From positions 1 to 64,000 of the forward strand of contig JAFRDE010000029.1 of the NCBI GenBank assembly GCA_017403985.1: a stretch of DNA of 64,000 bases. The letters are read 5' to 3'. Position numbers and translations under genes: made by a program. The notes beneath the pieces are model-generated. The model was not told the origin of the DNA. It did no database searches and was given only the letters and a program-made list of their open reading frames with translations. Shown here piece by piece: positions 17,737-26,263 of this stretch (positions within the stretch are counted from its first letter, which is position 1; each line of letters opens with the position of its first letter). This DNA is from Ruminococcus sp. (GTDB lineage Bacteria; Bacillota; Clostridia; Oscillospirales; Acutalibacteraceae).

Positions 17737-17859
17737 TGCCTCCCTTTCCTAAGGGAGGTGCCCGTCAGGGCGGAGGGTTGAAAAAACTATCATTAACAAA
17801 AGGCTACACAATTCAACCCTCAGTCGCTTTGCGCCAGCTCCCTTAGGAAAGGGAGCCTA
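17737..17859. repeat. Family C repeat, copy C1, overlapping the end of rimI
   Basis: Left arm GCCTCCCTTTCCTAAGGGAGG and then GTGCCCGTCAGGGCGGAGGGTTG; right arm is the inverse (CAACCCTCAGTCGC ... CTCCCTTAGGAAAGGGAG). It lies between tsaD and rimI and its right arm (17820-17859) is translated as the last 12 residues of RimI. Confidence 0.85.
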
Positions 17860-18272
17860 TAAATCACCGCGTCCTCTTTGGGCTTATCGTAATACCCCTT
17901 CCGGACGCCGATCTTCTCAAAACCGAGGCTTTCGTACAGCGCGATCGCGGGGGTGTTGCTCTCCCTGACTTCTAAAAATATTTCTTTCAAAGAATTATTC
18001 GACAATGCCGATTCGATCATTTCCCGCGCGATCCCCTGCCTGCGGTGATCGGGATGCACGGCGATCTCTACGATACTGCCCTCGTCCATCACCTGTTCAA
18101 AGGCGAGGAAGCCGACGATCCTGTCATCGATCAAAGCGACGGTACAGCGCGAATCCGCTTTCTCCAGCTGGGAGCGCAAAGCATCCATCGACCACGCGCT
18201 CTCACCGAAGCAGATATCCAACAGCGCCTTTACACCGTCAAGATGCTCCGGCGTCATATTTATTATTCTCAT
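17820..18272 (-). CDS. rimI: Ribosomal-protein-S18-alanine-like GNAT acetyltransferase with repeat-encoded C-terminus
   Basis: GNAT-fold acetyltransferase of 150 residues. The acetyl-CoA loop is VHPDHRRQGIAREMI (Q/RxxGxG/A type), preceded by VDEGSIVEIAV-like strand IVEIAVHP and followed by LEVRESNTPAIALYESLGF, all typical of RimI next to tsaD. Start at 18272 overlaps the preceding phosphatase gene by four bases. The C-terminal residues RLPFLRELAQSD and the TGA are read from the right arm of repeat C1; family members normally end soon after the EDA-x-hydrophobic strand. RimI identity follows from context; other small GNAT enzymes look similar. Confidence 0.85.
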   Translation of the reverse strand: MRIINMTPEHLDGVKALLDICFGESAWSMDALRSQLEKADSRCTVALIDDRIVGFLAFEQVMDEGSIVEIAVHPDHRRQGIAREMIESALSNNSLKEIFLEVRESNTPAIALYESLGFEKIGVRKGYYDKPKEDAVIYRLPFLRELAQSD

Positions 18273-18724
18273 AAAGAAATAATCAATGCCTTGACCGCGC
18301 CGACAATATCATCGCGGCATTGGCGGTAGGCGTTCAGATCGCCGCCGTAGGGGTCGACGATATCCATGCGCAGGTCATATTTATCATCCACGTTCGGCGC
18401 ACGGTATAATACGCGCACGAATTCCGCGGGGATGCCGATTGATTTCAGGACCTCTGCGTGCTCCTCAGTCAAGCCGACGAACAGCGAGTATTCGTTCAGA
18501 TCGATCGCGGGCAGAAAACGAGTTTTGTGCATCGTCAGATCGAGCCCGATCTCCGCGACCGCCTGGATCGCGTTCTCGGACGCGGGACGGTCGCCGACCG
18601 CCGCCAGACCGGCGCTTTCGGCGCGCCAATCGAGCCCTTTTTCCTTTGCTAAGGCGTTGAAGATGACCTCAGCCATCGGACTGCGGCAGGTGTTGCCGGT
18701 GCAGACAAATAATACTTTTTTCAT
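18269..18724 (-). CDS. Low-molecular-weight protein phosphatase, YwlE-like (candidate protein-arginine phosphatase)
   Basis: 151 residues. Active-site loop VCTGNTCRSPMAE (Cys-x5-Arg-Ser) at residues 7-14 and the Asp-Pro loop VDPYGGD near the C-terminus. The Thr in the GNTCRS part is the residue that selects phosphoarginine in Bacillus YwlE, where tyrosine phosphatases have Ile/Leu; the arginine specificity here is inferred from that. Start at 18724 follows GGAGGT; an upstream in-frame Met has no ribosome site. ATGA overlap with rimI shows a transcription unit phosphatase-rimI-tsaD-lipoproteins. Confidence 0.85.
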   Translation of the reverse strand: MKKVLFVCTGNTCRSPMAEVIFNALAKEKGLDWRAESAGLAAVGDRPASENAIQAVAEIGLDLTMHKTRFLPAIDLNEYSLFVGLTEEHAEVLKSIGIPAEFVRVLYRAPNVDDKYDLRMDIVDPYGGDLNAYRQCRDDIVGAVKALIISL

Positions 18725-18740
18725 AAATAACCTCCGGTTA

Positions 18741-18934
18741 TGAGTGACCAGTGGCAAGTGACCAGTGACCAGTTAAATTATCAATCGGGTGCGGGTTGAG
18801 GCGTTGTCCAAATCTATGATTTGGTATACAACTCCCATGCAACAGCGCTCCAAGAGCAGATTTATCTGCGATTGGCTTAGCGCCACTGCTGTCCCGCCAT
18901 CAACCATTCACCATTCACTATTCACCATTCACCA
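18741..18934. repeat. Family D element D2 with unlike arms (GTGACCA / TTCACCA)
   Basis: Left arm repeats GTGACCA (GTGACCA-GTGGCAA-GTGACCA-GTGACCA); right arm repeats CCATTCA (complement TGAATGG). The core between them contains GTGCGGGTTGAGG and a region with short inverted repeats. It fills the gap between polA and the phosphatase gene. Confidence 0.65.
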
Positions 18935-18939
18935 ATAAT

Positions 18940-21504
18940 TCAACTCTTCGCCTCATACCACGTCTCGCCCATAGACGCTTCGGCGGTAAGCGGAACGGTG
19001 AGGTCGACAGCGCTCTCCATCTCTTCCTGCAGGATCATCGCGACCTGCATACTCTCGAACGCGGGCGCTTCTACGATCAGTTCATCGTGCACCTGTAAGA
19101 TCAACCGCGCTTCCAAGCCCTCTTTCTTCAAGCGTTCATCCACGCGCACCATCGCGATCTTGATGATATCCGCGGCGGTGCCCTGGATCGGGGCGTTGCG
19201 CGCGACGCGCTCGCCGAACGAGCGGGTGTTGAAGTTGGATGCGGACAGCTCGGGCAGATAGCGCCGCCTGTTCAGGAGCGTCGATACATAGCCGTCATTC
19301 TTGGCGTTGGCGATAGTCGTGTTCATATAGCTGTCGATCGCGGAAAAGCGAGCGAGATAATTGTCGATATATTTCTGCGCCTCGCGCACGGTGACGCCGA
19401 TATCTTTCGAGAGCGAGAACGCGCCGATACCGTAGACGATGCCGAAGTTGACCGCCTTCGCGCGGCTTCTCATCAGCGGCGTGACCATGTTGATCGGCAC
19501 GCCGAACACCTCAGACGCGGTCACGGTATGGATATCGATACCGTCCGTAAACGCCTTCTTCATGGTGGCGTCCCCCGCCATATGCGCCAGCACCCGCAGC
19601 TCGATCTGAGAATAGTCCGCGTCGACCAGGACACAGCCATCCTTCGCCTTGAAGAAGCGGCGGAATTCGCGCCCGCGCTCGGTACGCACCGGGATATTCT
19701 GCAGGTTCGGCTCCGTGGAGCTGATGCGGCCTGTTCTGGTCTCCGTCTGGTTAAAGGTCGAGTGGATGCGTCCGTCGGCGGCGACCTTGTCGATCAGCGA
19801 ATCGCAGTAGGTGGATTTCAGCTTCACCACCGTGCGGTATTCCAAGATCTTCGCGATCACGGGATGCAGCGGCAGCAGGCTCTCCAGCACCTCCGCGTTC
19901 GTCGAATAACCGCTTTTGGTCTTTTTGCGGGTCGGCAGGTTCAGCTCCTCAAACAGCGCCTTCGCGAGCTGTTTCGGCGAGTTGATGTTGAATTCGTAGC
20001 CGACATCGTCATAGATGGACCGCTGCAGTTCTTCCGCTTCCCTGCCGAGCTGTTCGCCGTAGGCGCGGATCGCCTCGACGTCCACCTCAAAGCCGAGGTT
20101 CTCCATGCGGGCGAGGACGCGGGCAAGCGGTATCTCTATTTCATATAACAATTCATCGTTGGCAATATCGTGTATATCGTCGGCGAGCCGTTTGCACAGC
20201 GCGGGCAGGGCATGGATAAAGCCCATCCCCTCCGAGCCGTCTGCTTCACAGGCCGCGACAGGGATGCCGTACTCCGCGCACAGGCGCTCGAGCTCATAGC
20301 TCGACGACGACGGGCTGAGCAGATACGCCGCCAGCGAGGTATCAAAAGCGATATCGACGTCGATCCCCTCGCGGTCACAATAGGCGAAAATCGGCTTGCT
20401 GTTATCGGTAAAGAGCTTTTTGCCGCTCTTTAATATCCTTTTTATTTCTTCTGTAGAATTAACAGCATATAATATTTCTTCTGTAGAAATATACGCTTTG
20501 TAAAGAACGCCTGTATTTTCTTCAAAAGAAATTTGAATATACAATTCTTTATTCTCTGAAAGAATTTTATCGACGGTTTCCGCGTCGGCTTCAGCGACCT
20601 TGAACGTCCGCTGTTCGTCCTGCTCGACGACCTTATCCTCCGTCAGCTCCAAGCCGAACTTTTTGATCAGCGAGAACAGCTCCAGCCGCGCCATCAACCG
20701 CGCGGCGGCAGCCTTGTCGCCCTCTCCGGGGATATAGGCTTCGAGGTTCGTGTCCACGGGAGCGGTCAGACAGATCTCACCCAGCATACGGCTCATAAAG
20801 CAGTTGTCCTTATCCTTTTCTAACTTCGCTCTCATGCCGGGCTTGATGTCCAGCTCGTCAAGATGCTCATAGATATAATCAATGTCGCCGTACTTTTGGA
20901 TCAGCTCGGTCGCGCCCTTGGGACCGATGCCGGCGACGCCGGGGATATTGTCGGAGCTGTCCCCTTGGATCGCCTTGATCTCGATCAGCTTCTTCGGCTC
21001 CACGCCGTATTCCTCTTTCACGACCTCGGGCGTGTAGAGCATGGTGCCGTTGAGGTTCTTCGCCAGACGCACAGACACGCGGTCGTTGACGAGCTGCAGA
21101 CTGTCGCGGTCGCCCGTCGCGATCACGCAGGTGTTGCCGGTGTCGGCGGCTGTTTTACTCAGTGTACCGAGGATATCGTCGGCTTCATACCCTTCGCAGG
21201 TCACGAGCTTGTACCCTAAATCGGTGAGCAGTTCCTTAAGCGGCGCCATCTGCTGATGCAGCTCCTCGGGCATCCCCTTGCGGTTCGCCTTATACAGGTC
21301 GTACGCCTCATGGCGGAAGGTCTTGGCTTTCAGGTCAAAAGCGATCGCCACCGCGTCGGGCTGAACGTCCGACTTCATCTTTTCGAACATCGTCAGAAAG
21401 CCGTAGATCGCGTTGGTGAACTGACCGTCCTTGGTCGTCAGCGGCTTGATGCCGTAAAACGCGCGGTTCAATATACTGTTTCCGTCTACTACTAATAGTT
21501 TCAT
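18940..21504 (-). CDS. polA: DNA polymerase I
   Basis: Repair and Okazaki-fragment polymerase, 854 residues. N-terminal 5'-3' exonuclease (LVVDGNSILNRAFYG, GYEADDILGTLS, IKAIQGDSSDNIPGV), a middle 3'-5' exonuclease domain that has lost the usual acidic residues (for example FDTSLAAYLL) so probably has no proofreading, and a complete polymerase domain: motif A DADYSQIELRVLAHM, motif B RAKAVNFGIVYG, motif C QVHDELIVEAP. Start ATG at 21504. Loss of proofreading residues is usual for Gram-positive PolA. Confidence 0.97.
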   Translation of the reverse strand: MKLLVVDGNSILNRAFYGIKPLTTKDGQFTNAIYGFLTMFEKMKSDVQPDAVAIAFDLKAKTFRHEAYDLYKANRKGMPEELHQQMAPLKELLTDLGYKLVTCEGYEADDILGTLSKTAADTGNTCVIATGDRDSLQLVNDRVSVRLAKNLNGTMLYTPEVVKEEYGVEPKKLIEIKAIQGDSSDNIPGVAGIGPKGATELIQKYGDIDYIYEHLDELDIKPGMRAKLEKDKDNCFMSRMLGEICLTAPVDTNLEAYIPGEGDKAAAARLMARLELFSLIKKFGLELTEDKVVEQDEQRTFKVAEADAETVDKILSENKELYIQISFEENTGVLYKAYISTEEILYAVNSTEEIKRILKSGKKLFTDNSKPIFAYCDREGIDVDIAFDTSLAAYLLSPSSSSYELERLCAEYGIPVAACEADGSEGMGFIHALPALCKRLADDIHDIANDELLYEIEIPLARVLARMENLGFEVDVEAIRAYGEQLGREAEELQRSIYDDVGYEFNINSPKQLAKALFEELNLPTRKKTKSGYSTNAEVLESLLPLHPVIAKILEYRTVVKLKSTYCDSLIDKVAADGRIHSTFNQTETRTGRISSTEPNLQNIPVRTERGREFRRFFKAKDGCVLVDADYSQIELRVLAHMAGDATMKKAFTDGIDIHTVTASEVFGVPINMVTPLMRSRAKAVNFGIVYGIGAFSLSKDIGVTVREAQKYIDNYLARFSAIDSYMNTTIANAKNDGYVSTLLNRRRYLPELSASNFNTRSFGERVARNAPIQGTAADIIKIAMVRVDERLKKEGLEARLILQVHDELIVEAPAFESMQVAMILQEEMESAVDLTVPLTAEASMGETWYEAKS

Positions 21505-21526
21505 CGTATCACCTAAAAGAGAGAAT

Positions 21527-21654
21527 TGTCATTCCGAGGAGGAACATCGTTCCGACGTGGGAATCCCCTTGTCACTAATACCGTCAGATGGAAGAGAAAG
21601 AACAGTCCCTCTTTGTGGGATTGCCACAGCCCCTGACGGGGCTTCGCAATGACA
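21527..21654. repeat. Family A repeat, copy A3
   Basis: TGTCATTCCGAGG ... CTTCGCAATGACA with GTGGGAATCCCC and GGGATTGCCACAG. Between alr and polA. Confidence 0.85.
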
Positions 21655-21660
21655 TCAGAA

Positions 21661-22869
21661 TTATATCTTATACACCACATTCCCCGTGATCCAGTTGGTA
21701 CGGTACAGTCGCGGCACACGCTTTGATACCGCGCACAACACCTCGTAGCTGATGGTATCGCCCCAGCGCGCGACGTCCTCGGCGGTGGGTTCGCCGTCGT
21801 TGCCGTTGCCGAACACGACCACCACGTTGCCGACCTCCGCCTCGGGGAAATCGGTCACGTCCAGCATGGTCTGGTCCATGCAGATGCGCCCGATGATCGG
21901 GCAGTTTTTGCCGAACTTTTTGGTCTTGTCCCATACGAACATATAGCCGTCCTTGGCGTACGCGCGTATGTAGCCGTCGGCGTAACCGACCGGCACGGTC
22001 GCGATGCGCATGTCGCGCTCGGCGGTAAACGTGCGTCCGTAGCTGACGGTGGTGCCCGCTATGACGGTCTTGACGTGGGAGATCAGCGTTTTCAGCCGCA
22101 TGGCGGGCTTTAAGTCGAGCTGATTCCGCATGCAGCCCGACGGCGCGTAGCCGTACAGCACGATGCCCGCGCGCACCATATCCAGTCTTAACGCGGGATA
22201 ATCCATGATCGCGCCGGAGTTGGAACAGTGACGGATCGCGAAGGTGATCCCCGCCTTTTCCAGCTCGTCAACAGTATGCGCGAAATTCTCATACTGTTTC
22301 ATTGTATAGGCTTCGCCGTTCTCGCCGTCGTCGGCGACAGCAAAATGGGTGAAGATACCCTCGGTGATGATACGCGGCAGGGTGCAGGCTTCTTTTATTT
22401 CTTTTACAGAATTATCATCTCTCGGGAACTCCTGACACATAAAGCCGATGCGGCTCATGCCGGTATCGAGCTTGATATGCGCCTTCACATCTACATCGAA
22501 CTCTATGCACCAGTCGGACAGTTCCTTCGCATACGCGAGGCTGTAGACCGCCTGAGAGATATTCTGCCTTGCCAGATCGCGGCAGCGGTTCGCGGGCGTA
22601 TAGCCGAGGATCAGGATCGGCTCCGTGATCTCCGCTCTGCGCAGCTCCAGCGCCTCGTCCAGATTGGATACGGCGAGGAAATCCACGCCCAGCTCATGGT
22701 AGAGTTTACAGATCTCCACGGCGCCGTGACCGTAGCCATCCGCCTTGACGACACAGCAGAGCTTCACGCCCTCGCCGATCGTTTTGCGGATCGTTTCATA
22801 ATTCTCGCGGATCGAGTTCATATTGATCTCCGCCCAAAGACGGCGGGTAAACAGTAAATTCTCTTCCAA
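21661..22869 (-). CDS. alr: Alanine racemase
   Basis: PLP enzyme that interconverts L- and D-alanine for peptidoglycan. The PLP Lys lies in LCCVVKADGYGHGAVE, the second catalytic Tyr in VSYGRTFTAERD, with the VPVGYADGY and IGRICMDQTMLDV motifs. I place the start at TTG 22869, preceded by GAGGTGA six bases upstream, giving 402 residues; an ATG at 22914 lies without a ribosome site right beside a likely -10 (TATAAT) and is therefore disfavoured. Single gene with its own promoter. Confidence 0.92.
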   Translation of the reverse strand: MEENLLFTRRLWAEINMNSIRENYETIRKTIGEGVKLCCVVKADGYGHGAVEICKLYHELGVDFLAVSNLDEALELRRAEITEPILILGYTPANRCRDLARQNISQAVYSLAYAKELSDWCIEFDVDVKAHIKLDTGMSRIGFMCQEFPRDDNSVKEIKEACTLPRIITEGIFTHFAVADDGENGEAYTMKQYENFAHTVDELEKAGITFAIRHCSNSGAIMDYPALRLDMVRAGIVLYGYAPSGCMRNQLDLKPAMRLKTLISHVKTVIAGTTVSYGRTFTAERDMRIATVPVGYADGYIRAYAKDGYMFVWDKTKKFGKNCPIIGRICMDQTMLDVTDFPEAEVGNVVVVFGNGNDGEPTAEDVARWGDTISYEVLCAVSKRVPRLYRTNWITGNVVYKI

Positions 22870-22962
22870 AATCGTCACCTCGTCAGAAGCATATATATAG
22901 TTATTATAATACAAATGATTATTATTTACAATATTATAAAGGGAAAAATGTAAATTACCTCA

Positions 22963-23073
22963 GTCATTCCGAGGGATATCTACACACGCGTTGAGCGACC
23001 GTGGGAATCCCACACCGCTGTACTCCTACTTTGTGGGATTGCCACAGCTCCATAACGGAGCCTCGCAATGGCA
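22963..23073. repeat. Family A repeat, copy A4
   Basis: GTCATTCCGAGG at the left and CCTCGCAATGGCA at the right, with GTGGGAATCCCAC and GTGGGATTGCCACAG inside. It lies between divergent alr and the TetR gene; the rest of the gap is promoter sequence. Confidence 0.8.
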
Positions 23074-23092
23074 GTTAAAGCCTTGACATCCG

Positions 23093-23123
23093 ATAAACCG
23101 CAGTATAGAATATAGTCTATACT
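23093..23123 (+). promoter_or_regulatory. TetR-gene promoter with operator palindrome
   Basis: TTGACA (23093-23098) lies upstream of AGTATAGA-ATATAG-TCTATACT (23102-23123), a perfect 8-6-8 inverted repeat that overlaps the expected -10 (TATACT at 23118). It is a good candidate for autoregulation by the following gene. Confidence 0.65.
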
Positions 23124-23140
23124 GTTACCGGAGTGATACC

Positions 23141-23731
23141 ATGAAAAAATCCAACAATCCTACCAAAAGCAAAATCGTCTCCGCAGCGTGGCAGCTGTTC
23201 TACGAACAGGGCTTCGACAGCACCACGGTGGACGAGATCGTAAAGCTCTCCGGCACCTCAAAGGGCTCCTTCTATCACTACTTTGAGAGTAAGGACAGCC
23301 TGATCGGCTCCCTCGCCTACCTCTTCGACGAAAAGTACACCGAGCTGGAAAAGGAGCTGGACTACGGTAAAAACGCCGTAGACAATATGCTCTTCCTGAC
23401 TCACGAGCTGTGCATGATGATCGAGAACAACATCGACATCGGGCTGCTGTCGCGCCTGTACGCCCAACAGCTTTCAAAGCGCGGCGAAAAGGAGCTCCTC
23501 GACCACAGCCGCATGTACTACCGCCTGCTCAAAAGGCTGGTACAGCTCGGGCAGGAGCGAGGCGAGATCACCCGGCAGAAGTCCGCCGCTGAGATCGTGC
23601 GGATGTACGCGATCGCCGAAAGAGCCCTGCTCTATGACTGGTGTCTGCACGGCGGCGAATACCCGCTGACGGAATATGCCTGTACCGTCATCTCGAGCTA
23701 TCTGAGCGGTCTGCGGGCAGATAAAAACTGA
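23141..23731 (+). CDS. TetR/AcrR-family transcriptional regulator
   Basis: 196 residues. N-terminal helix-turn-helix domain typical of TetR: IVSAAWQLFYEQGFDSTTVDEIVKLSGTSKGSFYHYFESKDSL (recognition part GTSKGSFYHYF), then an all-helical ligand domain with no recognisable ligand signature. ATG 23141 follows CCGGAG. A perfect palindrome overlaps its own promoter, and half-sites similar to it stand upstream of the symporter gene 0.8 kb further on, so a role in controlling that transporter is a reasonable guess. Confidence 0.88.
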   Translation: MKKSNNPTKSKIVSAAWQLFYEQGFDSTTVDEIVKLSGTSKGSFYHYFESKDSLIGSLAYLFDEKYTELEKELDYGKNAVDNMLFLTHELCMMIENNIDIGLLSRLYAQQLSKRGEKELLDHSRMYYRLLKRLVQLGQERGEITRQKSAAEIVRMYAIAERALLYDWCLHGGEYPLTEYACTVISSYLSGLRADKN

Positions 23732-23745
23732 TAGTATATAAAAAT

Positions 23746-23789
23746 GCCGTTCCGGACAGAAAACGACTGTACGGAACGGCTTTTGTATT
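23746..23789 (+). terminator. Terminator after the TetR gene
   Basis: GCCGTTCCG (23746-23754) pairs with CGGAACGGC (23772-23780), followed by TTTTGTATTT. It separates convergent genes. Confidence 0.75.
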
Positions 23790-23798
23790 TCATTATTC

Positions 23799-24344
23799 TC
23801 AGTCGCCGAGCTTCGCGCCGCATTTCGGACAGAAGCGCGCGTCCTTCAGCGAACAATCCGCACCGCAGCCCGGACATTTGACAGTCCCGGACGCCGGAGC
23901 CTGCGGCTGCTGTACATTTGGCTGCTGCACATTAGGCTGCTGTACGTTAGGCTGCTGCACATACGCCGGCTGAGGAGTCGGCTGTGTGTATGGCTGTGCG
24001 TAAGGCTGCTGAGGGTTCGGCTGCGCGTAAGGCTGCTGAGGCTGAGGGTTTTGCGGCTGAACATACTGCGGGTTCAGCGCTAAATACTCGATCGGATACG
24101 CGACATATCCGGGAGGCGGAGGCGTGCGGATCGGGAACGGAAAGTACGGCGACCCGTCCTCTTTGATCGCGTTATTCTCATTGTGGCGCACCGGTCTGCG
24201 GCAGTTCGGACAATACACAAAGCCGTCCGGATACCATGCGCGGAAGCCGAGATTGTAGTCGTTATAGACGACATACTGACGGCACGCCGGACATACGGCG
24301 CGGTAAGTCAAACCGCTGTGCCATAATAATCTCTGATACGACAT
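23799..24344 (-). CDS. Protein with two zinc ribbons joined by a Gln/Pro repeat linker
   Basis: 181 residues, no signal peptide. N-terminal zinc ribbon CPAC...CPNC (residues about 18-49), a Pro/Gln/Tyr-rich linker with repeats PYAQPNPQQPYAQP and four copies of VQQPN (about residues 128-146), and a C-terminal zinc ribbon CPGCGADC...CPKCGAKLG. The VQQPN units are near-identical at DNA level, so their number can change by slippage. Function unknown; double zinc-ribbon proteins of this type are usual in Clostridia. Start at 24344 after AGGAGGA-like sequence. Confidence 0.75.
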   Translation of the reverse strand: MSYQRLLWHSGLTYRAVCPACRQYVVYNDYNLGFRAWYPDGFVYCPNCRRPVRHNENNAIKEDGSPYFPFPIRTPPPPGYVAYPIEYLALNPQYVQPQNPQPQQPYAQPNPQQPYAQPYTQPTPQPAYVQQPNVQQPNVQQPNVQQPQAPASGTVKCPGCGADCSLKDARFCPKCGAKLGD

Positions 24345-24475
24345 AATACTCCTCCTTGATCATTTTATTCCTATATATGTATTATATCATAACTGCTCGG
24401 GAAAACAAGAGAAATCGCTGACATTGTCGCAAAATGGTGTCCGTTTATCTGAAAATTAATTTTGTTAAACAATTT

Positions 24476-24575
24476 AGTCTATATTTGATTCTATATAATA
24501 TTTTCAATATTAAAGCCATTTATTTAGCTATTTAACCTGATAAGTAATTATTTTAGTCTATACTTTGTTCTGTAT
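24476..24575. promoter_or_regulatory. Two pairs of TetR-like half-sites upstream of the symporter gene
   Basis: AGTCTATA (24476-24483) with ATTCTATA (24488-24495), and AGTCTATACT (24555-24564) with TTCTGTAT (24568-24575). The half AGTCTATACT is identical to one half of the TetR-gene palindrome at 23102-23123. The halves here are in direct, not inverted, order, which weakens the case. The gap 24345-24712 is otherwise AT-rich with no gene. Confidence 0.45.
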
Positions 24576-24659
24576 TGCGTTTCATTTTTTATTGTGCTAA
24601 TATATTTAGGTGTTGTATAACATTGACCTATGATCGGCATTGTCAGTTTCAAATATTTC

Positions 24660-24692
24660 AACTGGTCACTTGCCGCCGGTCACCGGTCAATA
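24660..24692. repeat. Single family D arm D3
   Basis: CTGGTCACTTGCCGCCGGTC plus ACCGGTCA: complement of the GTGACCA 7-mer word seen in D2 and D11. Only one arm is present; it ends just before the symporter ribosome site. Confidence 0.5.
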
Positions 24693-24712
24693 ATCAAATT
24701 GGAGGGAAAAGA

Positions 24713-26260
24713 ATGTCAACCAACACTATTGTCATCCTCGTTGCTTTCGTCGCTTACATGGGCATGATGATCCTCATCGGCGCACTCAACAGCAAGCAGA
24801 GCAACAACGAAGACTACTTCCTCGGCGGCAGAGGCCTCGGCTCGTGGACGGCGGCGCTTTCGGCGCAGGCTTCCGATATGAGCGGCTGGCTGCTGATGGG
24901 TCTGCCCGGCGCTGTATATGTCGCCGGTACGGGCGAGGTATGGATCGCGATCGGTCTGTTCATCGGTACCGTTCTCAACTGGTTCCTCGTCGCGCGCAGA
25001 CTGAGAAAGTACACCATCGTCGCGAACAACTCGCTGACCATCCCGAGCTTCTTTGAGAACCGCTTCCATGATAAGAAGGGCGTCCTCAAGGTCGTTGCTT
25101 CTATCATCGTCATCGTGTTCTTCGCGGTCTACACCGCCTCGGCGTTCGCTTCGGGCGCGAAGCTCTTCGCCAACGTATTCGGCACCGGCGCGGACGACAA
25201 GACCGCTTACATGATCGGTCTGATCATCGCGGCTGTCGTTATCCTCGTCTACACCCTGCTGGGCGGCTTCAAGGCGGTTTGCTACACCGACTTCATCCAG
25301 GGCATGCTCATGCTGATCGCGATCTTAGCGGTCCCGATCATCGCCTACATCGGCATCAGCGGCGACCTGACGGGTGCTCTCGGCGCTAAGGGCGTTGCCG
25401 ATCCCGCGGGCTTCTTGAGCCTGATGAAGGACGGCGAAGGCAATCCCGTATCCGCTATGTCTATCATTTCCAACCTCGGCTGGGGTCTCGGCTACTTCGG
25501 TATGCCTCATATCCTCGTTCGCTTCATGGCGATCAAGAGCGATAAAGAGGTCAAGAAGAGCCGCATCATCGCCATCGTATGGGTCATCCTGTCCCTGGGC
25601 GCTGCATGCTTCCTCGGTCTGATCGCCAGAGGCTTCCTCAACGAAGATCTCGTTGCATCCGGCAAGTCCGAGGTCGTCTTCATCAAGTCGATCCTCCAAA
25701 TCTTCGACGGCAATCTTGTACTCGTCTTCATCGGCGGTATCTTCCTGTGCGGTATCCTCGCCGCGATCATGTCTACGGCTGACAGCCAGCTGCTGGTTAC
25801 CGCATCCGCGATATCTGAGGATATGTACAAGGGCGCTATCAACAAGAAGGCAAGCGAGAAGAGCGCGCTGAACGTCGGCAGGATCGCCGTCGTCGTCGTA
25901 GCGATCATCGCTTTCGTCATCGCGCTTGATCCCAACTCCTCCGTCATGGCTCTGGTATCCGACGCGTGGGCGGGCTTCGGCGCCGCCTTCGGTCCCATCA
26001 TCCTGCTGAGCCTGTTCTGGAAGCGCTTTAACCTTCCGGGCGCAGTCGCCGGTATGGTCACCGGTTTTGCGACCGTTATCATCTGGGACTATCTGCCCCT
26101 CGTCAACGGCGGCACTATCTACGCCGCTACCGGTCTGTACTCTCTGGTACTCGGCTTCGCGCTGGCGCTTGTCGTCGCGGTCATAGTGACCCTCGTTACC
26201 AAGAAGCCCTCTGCTGAGATCGAAGCAGAATTCGAGAAGGTCAAGACCGTAGAAATCTGA
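24713..26260 (+). CDS. putP: Sodium/proline symporter (PutP type)
   Basis: Sodium:solute symporter family, 515 residues with about thirteen membrane segments. SSS signatures: EDYFLGGRGLGSWTAALSAQ, ASDMSGWLLMGLPGAVY (the Ser/Asp region that binds sodium and proline in PutP), and LGGFKAVCYTDFIQGMLM. It imports proline or a similar amino acid with sodium. Start at 24713 after GGAGGG; the frame opens at 24575 without support. Monocistronic; TetR-like half-sites upstream suggest regulation. Substrate is inferred from family; sialate or other SSS substrates are less likely given the PutP-type N-terminus. Confidence 0.88.
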   Translation: MSTNTIVILVAFVAYMGMMILIGALNSKQSNNEDYFLGGRGLGSWTAALSAQASDMSGWLLMGLPGAVYVAGTGEVWIAIGLFIGTVLNWFLVARRLRKYTIVANNSLTIPSFFENRFHDKKGVLKVVASIIVIVFFAVYTASAFASGAKLFANVFGTGADDKTAYMIGLIIAAVVILVYTLLGGFKAVCYTDFIQGMLMLIAILAVPIIAYIGISGDLTGALGAKGVADPAGFLSLMKDGEGNPVSAMSIISNLGWGLGYFGMPHILVRFMAIKSDKEVKKSRIIAIVWVILSLGAACFLGLIARGFLNEDLVASGKSEVVFIKSILQIFDGNLVLVFIGGIFLCGILAAIMSTADSQLLVTASAISEDMYKGAINKKASEKSALNVGRIAVVVVAIIAFVIALDPNSSVMALVSDAWAGFGAAFGPIILLSLFWKRFNLPGAVAGMVTGFATVIIWDYLPLVNGGTIYAATGLYSLVLGFALALVVAVIVTLVTKKPSAEIEAEFEKVKTVEI

Positions 26261-26263
26261 TCC

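Noticed and set aside
18728-18935. Possible CRISPR array suggested by repeated CACCATTCAC-type units
   Set aside because: The units have a 7-base period with no unique spacers, so they are heptamer arrays of family D, not CRISPR. No other region shows 25-40 base repeats with spacers, and no cas gene is present.
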